Source of the DNA: Candidatus Kaiserbacteria bacterium RIFCSPLOWO2_01_FULL_54_20
GTDB lineage: Bacteria > Patescibacteriota > Minisyncoccia > Phycocordibacterales > UBA2100
Length of the DNA: 14,096 nt
Assembly (NCBI GenBank): GCA_001783355.1
Contig: MFMA01000057.1
Coordinates: 1 to 14,096 of the forward strand
Reading direction: 5' to 3'
Below are positions 6,209-12,288 of the stretch, piece by piece. How positions within the stretch are numbered: position 1 is the stretch's first letter; every line of letters starts with the position of its first letter. A program made the translations under genes and the position numbers. Under the pieces are notes generated by a model. The model did not search any database and was not told where the DNA came from. It was given only the letters and a program-made list of their open reading frames with translations.

Positions 6209-7270
6209 ATGGAATACGGCCCGACATTTAAAAAATATATCAACGTCCTCGTGCACGAGGGCGGGAGCGATCTGCATTTGTCTGCCGGCGCGCATCCGAC
6301 CATCCGGACTTCCGGTGAGCTTTCTCCGATGCTCAAAGAACCGGTCTTGATGCCCGAGGACACGCTCGGCTTTCTGAAACTCCTCCTCACTCCGGAGCAG
6401 GAAAAACGCTTTCTCGCGGAGCAGGAAGTCGATTTCGCGTACGAGAGCGAGGAAAAAATACGTTTTCGCGGCAATGCGTTCTTCCAACGCGGTTCGGTCG
6501 GGATAGCGCTGCGACTGATCCCTCGGACCATTCGTTCGATACAAGAGTTGAACCTTCCGGACGTGTTGACGACGTTCGCGCGCAAGTCGCAGGGTTTCTT
6601 TCTGGTCGTCGGTCCGGTCGGTCAGGGGAAGACCACGACCCTCGCGGCCCTGATCGGCCTCATCAATACCGAGCGCATGGAGCACATCGTCACGATCGAA
6701 GATCCGATCGAGTATATTTTTGAACCGAAACAATCATTGATAGACCAGCGCGAGGTCAGGATCGATACAAAAGACTTCGAAACAGCGCTTCAGTCCGCGT
6801 TCCGGCAGGACATAGATGTTCTTTTGGTAGGTGAGATGCGTGGCCCCGAGACTATGTCTGCCGCTGTGACCGCCGCGGAGACCGGTCACCTCGTACTGTC
6901 GACCATGCATACCAACGACGCCGCGCAAACGGTAGATCGCATCATCGATACATTCCCGGGCTCACAACAAGACCAGATCAGGCTCCAGCTTGCTTCATCT
7001 CTCGCCGGCATATTCTCCCAGAGGCTGGTCCCGCGCATATCCGGCGGCCTTATTCCCGCATGCGAACTCCTCATCAACAACAAAGCGATAGCAAACCTCA
7101 TTCGCGAGAAGCGAACGCATGAGATTCCGACCGTCATCGAAACCGGCTCAAGCGACGGAATGATCGACATGAACCGTTCGCTCGCCGAACTGGTCGCGCG
7201 CGGTGAGATAACCGTCGAGAGCGCCTATCAATATTCTCTCAATCCGAACCTGCTGCAAAAACTTCTCTAA
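6209..7270 (+). CDS. pilT: Type IV pilus retraction ATPase PilT
   Basis: This 353-residue cytoplasmic motor is the normal PilT length. An N-terminal PAS-like part starts with SDLHLSAGAHPTIR; the core has a P-loop GPVGQGKTTT (135-144), an Asp box TIEDPIEYIF, Walker B DIDVLLVGEMRG (201-212), a His box GHLVLSTMHTNDAA, and the PilT-specific retraction motif AIANLIREKR (293-302; classical AIRNLIRE). The last motif separates it from PilB. The P-loop differs from the usual GPTGSGKST and Walker B ends RGPET rather than RDLET; the catalytic Lys141 and Glu209 are kept. It lies between the receiver gene and pilC, with a 24-bp gap upstream that may hold its own promoter. Confidence 0.95.
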   Translation: MEYGPTFKKYINVLVHEGGSDLHLSAGAHPTIRTSGELSPMLKEPVLMPEDTLGFLKLLLTPEQEKRFLAEQEVDFAYESEEKIRFRGNAFFQRGSVGIALRLIPRTIRSIQELNLPDVLTTFARKSQGFFLVVGPVGQGKTTTLAALIGLINTERMEHIVTIEDPIEYIFEPKQSLIDQREVRIDTKDFETALQSAFRQDIDVLLVGEMRGPETMSAAVTAAETGHLVLSTMHTNDAAQTVDRIIDTFPGSQQDQIRLQLASSLAGIFSQRLVPRISGGLIPACELLINNKAIANLIREKRTHEIPTVIETGSSDGMIDMNRSLAELVARGEITVESAYQYSLNPNLLQKLL

Positions 7271-7273
7271 ACG

Positions 7274-8482
7274 ATGGCAATTTTCTCTTACAAGGCGGTG
7301 GATGCGGAAGGTGCCGAGCGAGCTGGCACCATAGATGCGGTCAACATCGACATTGCGATCGCCGCGATACAGCGGCGCGGCCTTATCATTTCTTCGATAC
7401 AGCCGGAACAGCAAAAGATCTCGCCCTTGAGCCGCATCAGCTTCTTTGATCGGGTGACGAATGCGGACATCGTGATGGTCAGTCGTCAGATCACGACGCT
7501 CTTTGAAGCGCAAGTGTCGGCACTGCACGCGTTTCGTTTGCTCGCTTCCGAAGCACGCACGCCGAAGCTTGCCGAGAAACTTACGGCAGTCTCGAACGAT
7601 ATCCAAAGCGGCTCCAGCATATCCGCCGCCCTCTCGAGGCATCCAGATGTATTTTCCCTCTTTTACATCAATATGGTAAAGGCGGGAGAAGAGACCGGCA
7701 AGCTCGACGAGACATTCTCCTTTCTCGCAGACTACCTGGACAGGAACTATGAGATCACGCAAAAGGCACGGAACGCCCTCATCTACCCTGCGTTCATCAT
7801 GATGACATTCGTCGTCGTTATGGGACTCATGATGACGTTGGTCATACCGAACCTCGCATCGATGCTGTCCGAAGTCGGACAAGATATTCCGATATACACC
7901 AGGGTCGTCATAGGAATAAGCAACTTTCTCGTTCGGTATATACTCCTTGTCCTTATTCTCGTTGTGGCCGCAGGTATATTCATGTACCGCTTCAGCCGCA
8001 CGGAGGGTGGGGAGGAGATGCTTTCACGCGCCCGCATGCAGGTACCCGCGATCGGCTCGATCTACAAGAAACTGTTCCTTTCACGCATTACGGACAACCT
8101 ATCTACAATGCTGAAAAGTGGCGTACAGGTTTTGCGCGGCCTCGAAATTACCGGGAGCGTCGTGGGAGACGCCGTTTATAAAAAAGTATTGACCGCGGCT
8201 GCGACTGATGTAAAAGGCGGCCTTCCCGTTTCCGAAGCGTTCAGAAAGCATCCGGAGATCCCGGGGATCATCGTCGCGATGCTCAAGATCGGAGAAGAGA
8301 CAGGTAACATGGGCCACATCCTTGAAACGATGTCACGCTTTTATCGTCGTGAAGTCAATATAGCCGTTGATACGCTCGTCGGACTCATAGAGCCTTTCAT
8401 GATAGTCATGCTCGCTGTCGGCGTAGCCGCTTTGCTCGCTTCCGTCCTCCTGCCTATCTACAACATCGCCGCTGGATTCTAG
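7274..8482 (+). CDS. pilC: Type IV pilus platform protein PilC (GspF family)
   Basis: The 402-residue integral membrane protein has two T2SF domains, at about residues 67-190 and 270-392. Each has the duplicated signature GEETGKLDE / GEETGNMGH. Membrane segments are predicted at about 170-195, 221-241 and 374-396, the usual three of PilC/GspF. It is the inner-membrane base on which PilB and PilT act to add or remove pilin subunits. It starts three bases after pilT and closes the assembly operon; the pilin follows as a separate unit. It contains no cysteine. The N-terminal FSYKAVDAEG pattern is typical of the family, supporting the ATG at 7274. Confidence 0.96.
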   Translation: MAIFSYKAVDAEGAERAGTIDAVNIDIAIAAIQRRGLIISSIQPEQQKISPLSRISFFDRVTNADIVMVSRQITTLFEAQVSALHAFRLLASEARTPKLAEKLTAVSNDIQSGSSISAALSRHPDVFSLFYINMVKAGEETGKLDETFSFLADYLDRNYEITQKARNALIYPAFIMMTFVVVMGLMMTLVIPNLASMLSEVGQDIPIYTRVVIGISNFLVRYILLVLILVVAAGIFMYRFSRTEGGEEMLSRARMQVPAIGSIYKKLFLSRITDNLSTMLKSGVQVLRGLEITGSVVGDAVYKKVLTAAATDVKGGLPVSEAFRKHPEIPGIIVAMLKIGEETGNMGHILETMSRFYRREVNIAVDTLVGLIEPFMIVMLAVGVAALLASVLLPIYNIAAGF

Positions 8483-8535
8483 GCACTTTTTCGGCGCGGC
8501 TATCCACAGCTTGCATTTCGTCCGTGTGCCTAGGA

Positions 8536-8543
8536 GCTATAAT
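8536..8543 (+). promoter_or_regulatory. Pilin promoter (-10), leaderless type
   Basis: GCTATAAT at 8536-8543 is followed by six bases and the pilin ATG at 8550. The preceding bases CTAGGA resemble the CTAGG in front of the pilD promoter. TTGCAT at 8511-8516 is the only -35-like hexamer but its 21-bp spacing is too long, so the element may work without a -35 or with an activator. The 67-bp gap 8483-8549 holds nothing else recognised. Confidence 0.7.
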
Positions 8544-8549
8544 ACGGTC

Positions 8550-9053
8550 ATGAAAAGCATATGGGGCTCTACCCTGATTAGCACAGGTAAATCCGCACGC
8601 GGATTTACCTTGATCGAATTACTAGTGGTTATCGCAATTATCGGTATTCTTTCTTCGGTCGTTCTAGCCTCCCTGAACAGCGCCAGGAAGAAAGGTCGTG
8701 ACGCACGCCGCATTGCCGACCTTAAGCAGCTTCAGCTCGCGCTCGAACTTTACTACGATGCGAATCCGTCGACCGGCTATCCTGCCGCGCTCTCGGCGGC
8801 CAACCTTGTGACCCCCGGCTATATATCGGTCATCCCGTCGGATCCGAGCGGCGGCACTGCCGCCTATGGATATGTGCAGACTGGAACTGGGTCTGGCTAT
8901 TACCTCGGCGCGACCTTGGAGACAGCGGGCCAGACGAATGTTCTCTCGAACGACAACGATACTGCCCAAGCGGTCACCATCAACGGCGCTGCAACGAACT
9001 GCAATGCGTTAGCTGGCACCGCAACGGAGGTAGTCTACTGCGTCGCTCCGTAG
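8550..9053 (+). CDS. pilA: Type IV major pilin (PilA-like prepilin)
   Basis: From ATG 8550 the product is 167 residues. An 18-residue leader ends in KSARG and cleavage before Phe19 gives FTLIELLVVIAIIGIL, the type III signal with Glu at mature position 5 and a hydrophobic helix. The alpha-helix continues through RDARRIADLKQLQLALELYY, followed by a beta domain rich in Gly, Thr and Tyr, and a C-terminal Cys pair (NCNALAG to VYC) that would form the D-region disulfide. It is the best candidate for the main fibre subunit because it is a single-gene unit with strong promoter and terminator. An upstream in-frame ATG at 8511 is rejected because it would precede the promoter. Confidence 0.92.
   Translation: MKSIWGSTLISTGKSARGFTLIELLVVIAIIGILSSVVLASLNSARKKGRDARRIADLKQLQLALELYYDANPSTGYPAALSAANLVTPGYISVIPSDPSGGTAAYGYVQTGTGSGYYLGATLETAGQTNVLSNDNDTAQAVTINGAATNCNALAGTATEVVYCVAP
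8586..8609 (+). promoter_or_regulatory. Perfect stem-loop in the pilin leader codons
   Basis: GGTAAATCCG (8586-8595) and CGGATTTACC (8600-8609) form a perfect 10-bp stem with a four-base loop. It covers codons for the end of the leader peptide and the cleavage site (GKSARGFT). In a leaderless mRNA it would start about 37 bases from the 5' end, where it could affect stability, initiation or ribosome speed. Function is inferred only from structure and position. Confidence 0.6.
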
Positions 9054-9070
9054 TTAGGTTTCTTAGAAAA

Positions 9071-9105
9071 GCATACAAAACGCCCCTTTGGGGCGTTTTG
9101 TGTGC
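9071..9105. terminator. Strong rho-independent-type terminator after the pilin gene
   Basis: A perfect 12-bp stem, ACAAAACGCCCC (9075-9086) and GGGGCGTTTTGT (9090-9101), has a TTT loop. Pairing extends to 9071/9105 with one G-U wobble, making 16 pairs. The T-run lies inside the 3' arm, and the A-run in the 5' arm makes it potentially bidirectional. It sits 17 bp after the pilin stop and separates the pilin unit from pilD. Confidence 0.85.
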
Positions 9106-9111
9106 CATATA

Positions 9112-9211
9112 CTCGCTCCGCTAGGCTATACTCACTCCGCTCGTTTAGCCGTCGCTCACTCGGAAACGCTCACACGAAGTGTGATCGTTTCGCTCGCTCC
9201 GCTAGGCTATA
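9112..9211 (+). repeat. 19-bp direct repeat flanking a hairpin upstream of pilD
   Basis: CTCGCTCCGCTAGGCTATA occurs exactly at 9112-9130 and 9193-9211, 81 bp apart. Each copy ends in a -10-like hexamer: TATACT at 9127-9132 and TATAAT at 9208-9213. Between them lie related CTCACTCCGCT-type partial copies and an interrupted hairpin at 9163-9191 (GAAACG and CACAC pairing with GTGTG and CGTTTC, loop GAA). The spacer appears to have grown by duplication of a promoter segment. Confidence 0.75.
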
Positions 9212-9213
9212 AT
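9206..9213 (+). promoter_or_regulatory. pilD promoter (-10), leaderless type
   Basis: GCTATAAT at 9206-9213 is followed by six bases (TCGAGA) and the pilD ATG at 9220. This is the same eight-base core and the same spacing as before the pilin and phhB genes. The interrupted hairpin at 9163-9191 covers the expected -35 position, so an activator or repressor site there is possible. Confidence 0.7.
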
Positions 9214-9219
9214 TCGAGA

Positions 9220-10041
9220 ATGTTCACTGCGGTCGTCTTCGGGGCTTTCGGCCTCATCGTCGGAAGTTTTCTCAACGTGCTGATAATACGATGGGGAACA
9301 CGGTCTCTTGCCGGACGGAGCGCGTGTATGTCGTGCGGGCGAACTATTCCCTGGCATGACCTCGTTCCGGTACTTTCGTGGATACTACTCGGCGGCAAGT
9401 GCCGTTTGTGCGGTTCGCCTATATCGCTGCAATATATTCTTGTCGAAGCCGGGACCGGTCTTCTGTTTTTCATCATCGGTCTTGCCCCATTACCCCTCTA
9501 TGCGCATCTCTTTGCTCTTCCGATAGCCGCCATACTTCTTGCGATCGCGGTGTACGATCTCAAACATACCCTCATTCCGGATGCCTGGGTGTATGTCTTT
9601 GCCGCATTTTCTCTCGTCGTCTCGCTCACCGCAGCGTCATCGGATATGTTGTATGGTGTACTTACTATCCTTCTTGCGGGCCCGGTGGTGGCCGCGCCCC
9701 TGTTCGCATTTTGGTTTTTCTCTAAAGGTGCATGGATGGGATTTGGCGACGTAAAGTTGGCGCTCGGAATGGGCTGGCTTTTAGGAGCGGGCGACGGCAT
9801 GTTCGCATTATTTTTTGCGTTCATGCTCGGGGCGCTCGTCAGCGTCCCGCTCTTATTTTTTTCGTCCCCCGTATGGGTCAGGATACAAAGAGCGATTACC
9901 CCCAACAGGTCATCGCAGCGGTTCATGTTCGGGTTTACAATGAAGAGCGAGATACCGTTCGGGCCGTTCTTGGTCGCGGCAACACTTATCGTATGGATTT
10001 CAAGTATGCATGGTTTCGCACCGATAGATCTGATCGTATGA
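9220..10041 (+). CDS. pilD: Prepilin peptidase / N-methyltransferase PilD
   Basis: From ATG 9220 the product is 273 residues, typical for bifunctional PilD. It shows the N-terminal GSFLNV motif (15-20), the four-cysteine zinc site C36-x2-C39-x21-C61-x2-C64, Glu76 in the methylase region, and the two catalytic aspartates of the type IV prepilin peptidases: Asp113 (YDLKHTLIPD) and Asp177 (GFGDVK). Several transmembrane helices surround them. It cleaves the leader of all pilins made here and methylates the new Phe1. It leads the minor pilin unit and overlaps the next start by four bases (ATGA). A longer in-frame reading from 9088 runs through terminator and repeats and is not credible. Confidence 0.95.
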   Translation: MFTAVVFGAFGLIVGSFLNVLIIRWGTRSLAGRSACMSCGRTIPWHDLVPVLSWILLGGKCRLCGSPISLQYILVEAGTGLLFFIIGLAPLPLYAHLFALPIAAILLAIAVYDLKHTLIPDAWVYVFAAFSLVVSLTAASSDMLYGVLTILLAGPVVAAPLFAFWFFSKGAWMGFGDVKLALGMGWLLGAGDGMFALFFAFMLGALVSVPLLFFSSPVWVRIQRAITPNRSSQRFMFGFTMKSEIPFGPFLVAATLIVWISSMHGFAPIDLIV

Positions 10042-10631
10042 AAGGCTTCACGCTGATCGAACTCCTAGTAGTGACAGCGATCCTCATCATCATCACCGGT
10101 GTCGTCCTCGTTAACAACGGACGTTTCGGCGGCGTCATTCTTCTTGAGAACCTCGCGTACGACATCGCATTGTCCATTCGTGAGGCGCAAGTCTTTGGCA
10201 TATCGGTCCGCCAATTCGGCACCGGGAACTTTGGGGTCGGGTATGGAATGCATTTTTTGACCAGTAGCCCGACAACGTATGTTCTATTTGCAGACGCTAT
10301 CGAATCGAACGGTCTGTATGACGGTTGTCCCACAGAGGCTTCCTGCGAACTCGTAGAGTCGACCGATATACAACGCGGCTACTTTATCGCAGGACTATGC
10401 GTGCCGGCGGGGGCGAATGCGGATTCCTGCACCCGCGTCTCAAGGGCAGACATCCTCTTCAAACGACCCGAACCGGATGCGTGTATCAGCAGAGAGGGTG
10501 CTTCTGCGATAACCGGCAAGTATGCGTGTACGGGAGCACAGGAGTCCGTCCGTATTATTTTGGAATCTCCACGCGGTGACAGAATGAGCGTCGTTGTCGA
10601 AGCGACGGGCCAGATATCGACCGGTCGATGA
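10038..10631 (+). CDS. Minor pilin, GspH/FimT-like prepilin
   Basis: The 197-residue product begins MKGFTLIELLVVTAIL, a minimal three-residue leader with the Gly|Phe cleavage site and Glu at mature position 5, then a hydrophobic helix and LAYDIALSIREAQVFGISVR, the second half of the helix as in FimT/GspH. The beta domain has six cysteines (positions within GCPTEASC, GLCV, DSC, DAC, YAC), an even number suited to disulfides outside the cell. In pilus tip complexes GspH/FimU-type subunits join the priming complex to the shaft. The start overlaps the pilD stop (ATGA), and the next pilin begins one base after its stop. Confidence 0.85.
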   Translation: MKGFTLIELLVVTAILIIITGVVLVNNGRFGGVILLENLAYDIALSIREAQVFGISVRQFGTGNFGVGYGMHFLTSSPTTYVLFADAIESNGLYDGCPTEASCELVESTDIQRGYFIAGLCVPAGANADSCTRVSRADILFKRPEPDACISREGASAITGKYACTGAQESVRIILESPRGDRMSVVVEATGQISTGR

Positions 10632-10632
10632 T

Positions 10633-11205
10633 ATGCAAAGTCAGAAAGGATTCACATTGATCGAGATGATCGTCGCGGTGGCGCTTTTTTCGGTCGTCAT
10701 GCTCGTTTCTGTCGGCGCGCTCCTTTCTCTCGTGGGCGCCAATCGCAAAGCGCAAGCATTGCAATCGGTCATGAACAACTTGAACATTACACTGGACGGC
10801 ATGGTCCGTTCTATCAGAATGGGTTCGGAATACCACTGCGGGACAGGAGTGATCTCTGCGCCGCAAAACTGCGAAGGCGACACTCGGTTAGCATTCAAAC
10901 CATTCTGCGAGGAGAATTGCGACAACCTGGATCGATGGATATATGCATTCGACGCCGATGGTTCATATTGCGGGATCGGCCGTCTTTGCAAATCCGAGAA
11001 CGCCGGCGCCAATTACTATGCAATTACTGCTCCGGAGGTGACGATAAACAGCATGAAATTTTACGTCATTGGCACAACTCGCGGCGATACCGTTCAGCCC
11101 AAGGTGGTCATTGAGGTGAAGGGTACTGCGGGGGCAAAGGTGGTGAAGACAACCACATCGTTCAGCATCCAGGCAACGGCCGTACAAAGAATTTTAGATC
11201 TATGA
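10633..11205 (+). CDS. Minor pilin, PilW/GspJ-like prepilin
   Basis: The 190-residue product starts MQSQKGFTLIEMIVAVALFS: a five-residue leader, Gly|Phe site, Glu at mature position 5 and a hydrophobic helix. The later part has six cysteines in pairs (YHCG to QNC, FCEENC, YCGIG to LCK). A C-terminal stretch, VVIEVKGTAGAKVVKTTTSF, resembles the end of PulJ/PilW-type pseudopilins. Assignment to the GspJ/PilW class rests on gene order and the FTLIEMIVAVA style; the exact class is uncertain. One base separates it from the upstream gene and four bases overlap the downstream gene (ATGA), so all four minor pilins should be made in fixed ratio. A longer in-frame start at 10594 would lie inside the previous gene. 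Confidence 0.85.
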   Translation: MQSQKGFTLIEMIVAVALFSVVMLVSVGALLSLVGANRKAQALQSVMNNLNITLDGMVRSIRMGSEYHCGTGVISAPQNCEGDTRLAFKPFCEENCDNLDRWIYAFDADGSYCGIGRLCKSENAGANYYAITAPEVTINSMKFYVIGTTRGDTVQPKVVIEVKGTAGAKVVKTTTSFSIQATAVQRILDL

Positions 11206-11741
11206 AATCAACACGCGGGTTCACGCTCATCGAGACGCTGGTCGCCGTATCACTTCTTTCGGTCGCGATAGTTGCTCCGATGTCGCTTACCACGAAGAGT
11301 CTTGCCGCCGCCTATTACGCACGAGACCAGATAGTCGCTTTTCATCTCGCGCAGGAAGCTGTAGAGACCATCCGTCATTTTAGGGACAACAACATTCTCA
11401 TGACGGCCCTGGGTACGCCGACGGATATCCTCGCTGGTATACCTTTGGGAGTGCCGTTCACCGTGAACACGCTGGACGATTCTATAAACAGTACTGCGTG
11501 CAATAGCGGTACGTGTCCGCCGCTGCAACTCGACCCGACACAGACCTTTTATGGATACGGTAACGGATGGACGGATACGCGATTTACGCGCAAGGTCGAG
11601 GTTGGAACAGTTGCCGACAACGCGGGCGTTCCTCAAGAAATACGCGTGACGGTGACCGTATCGTGGCGAACAGGTTCCTTTCAGACGCGCTCGTTCTCCA
11701 TTCGACAAAATCTCTATCGATGGGTCAACGACGCAACTTAA
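11202..11741 (+). CDS. Minor pilin, PilV/GspI-like prepilin
   Basis: The 179-residue product starts MKSTRGFTLIETLVAVSLLSVA: a six-residue leader, Gly|Phe cleavage site and Glu at mature position 5. The sequence AYYARDQIVAFHLAQEAVETIRHFRDNN after the hydrophobic helix is the characteristic AxxLAQEAIExIRxxRD pattern of PilV/GspI-type subunits. Two cysteines close together (ACNSGTC) could form a small loop. A C-terminal VTVTVSWRTG strand is also typical. It overlaps the upstream gene by four bases and is followed after one base by the last pilin gene. GspI-type proteins nucleate the tip complex with the J and K types. Confidence 0.87.
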   Translation: MKSTRGFTLIETLVAVSLLSVAIVAPMSLTTKSLAAAYYARDQIVAFHLAQEAVETIRHFRDNNILMTALGTPTDILAGIPLGVPFTVNTLDDSINSTACNSGTCPPLQLDPTQTFYGYGNGWTDTRFTRKVEVGTVADNAGVPQEIRVTVTVSWRTGSFQTRSFSIRQNLYRWVNDAT

Positions 11742-11742
11742 T

Positions 11743-12234
11743 ATGGATATGAACTTTTCACATGGTAATGATCGTTCTCAAAAGGGGTTCACTCTCTTGC
11801 TTGCTGCGCTCATCGCCTCGATCGTTCTCTCGCTCGGGACCTCCATCTTTCAGCTCGCACAAAAAGAGCTCACGCTCTCGTCGATCGGCCGCGACTCACA
11901 GTTCGCATTCTATGCGGCAGACACCGGCGCCGAGTGCGCTCTCTATTGGGATGTGCGATATCAAAGTTTCCCGACATCGACCCCCAGAACTGCGGACATA
12001 AGCTGCGACGATCAGAACAAAACGACTACGGTCACGACCGTCGGGAGTGACATCGTCTCATCATTCCAATTCGCGCCAAATGGATATTGCGTCAATGTGT
12101 CTGTCAGCAAAGCGATGGATGCCGGCACCGGGGCTGTTGCGACAACGGTCCATGCCGACGGCTTCAGCACGAATTGCGAAGCGGTAGCGACCTCGCCGCG
12201 CGCCCTACAACGCTCCGTAGAACTTAAATACTAG
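11743..12234 (+). CDS. Minor pilin, PilX/GspK-position prepilin lacking Glu5
   Basis: The 163-residue product carries KGFTLLLAALIASIVLSLG after a 15-residue leader ending QKG. The Gly|Phe cleavage site is present, but mature position 5 is Leu20 instead of Glu. The helix continues as LSSIGRDSQFAFYAADTGAECALYW, a PilX-like pattern. Four cysteines are present. Loss of Glu5 is known for GspK, the subunit at the very tip of type II secretion pseudopili, so this protein may be the tip cap. It is last in the minor pilin series, as gspK and pilX usually are. An alternative start is the ATG at 11749 (Met3). A hairpin follows within 4 bp of the stop. Confidence 0.82.
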   Translation: MDMNFSHGNDRSQKGFTLLLAALIASIVLSLGTSIFQLAQKELTLSSIGRDSQFAFYAADTGAECALYWDVRYQSFPTSTPRTADISCDDQNKTTTVTTVGSDIVSSFQFAPNGYCVNVSVSKAMDAGTGAVATTVHADGFSTNCEAVATSPRALQRSVELKY

Positions 12235-12237
12235 AAG

Positions 12238-12279
12238 CTGCCCGCCCGACCGAATGACATCGGTCGTTCGGGCGGGTAG
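12238..12279 (+). terminator. GC-rich hairpin after the minor pilin operon
   Basis: CTGCCCGCCCGA (12238-12249) pairs with TCGGGCGGGTAG (12268-12279) with one G-U wobble. An inner CCGA / TCGG stem (12250-12253, 12260-12263) adds four more pairs. It lies directly after the last pilin stop, so termination is the likely role, but there is no T-run afterwards. Its 3' arm overlaps the proposed ligA -10 box. Confidence 0.55.
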
Positions 12280-12282
12280 ACT
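12277..12282 (+). promoter_or_regulatory. Possible ligA -10 element, leaderless type
   Basis: TAGACT at 12277-12282 matches four of six consensus bases and is followed by exactly six bases and the ligA ATG at 12289, the same spacing as the stronger promoters in the window. It overlaps the foot of the upstream hairpin. No -35 is evident. Confidence 0.4.
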
Positions 12283-12288
12283 GTTGCA

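Noticed and set aside
7148..7882. 244-residue open frame on the minus strand
   Set aside because: It lies antisense to pilT and pilC, is rich in Arg/His/Asp, and shows no recognisable domain.
8500..8508. DnaA-box-like CTATCCACA between pilC and the pilin gene
   Set aside because: Single copy with one mismatch, no cluster of boxes, and no replication genes nearby; chance is the simplest explanation.
9106..9211. Possible CRISPR-like short repeat array
   Set aside because: Only two exact 19-bp copies with irregular partial copies between them; spacing and repeat length do not fit an array and no cas gene is present.
9088..9219. Longer in-frame start for pilD giving 44 extra N-terminal residues
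   Set aside because: It would begin inside the terminator loop and translate the repeat-rich spacer and promoter. PilD family sequence starts at 9220, right after the -10 box.
9732..10037. In-frame upstream extension of the GspH-like pilin
   Set aside because: It lies wholly within pilD in another frame. The ATG at 10038 gives a proper prepilin leader and an ATGA overlap.
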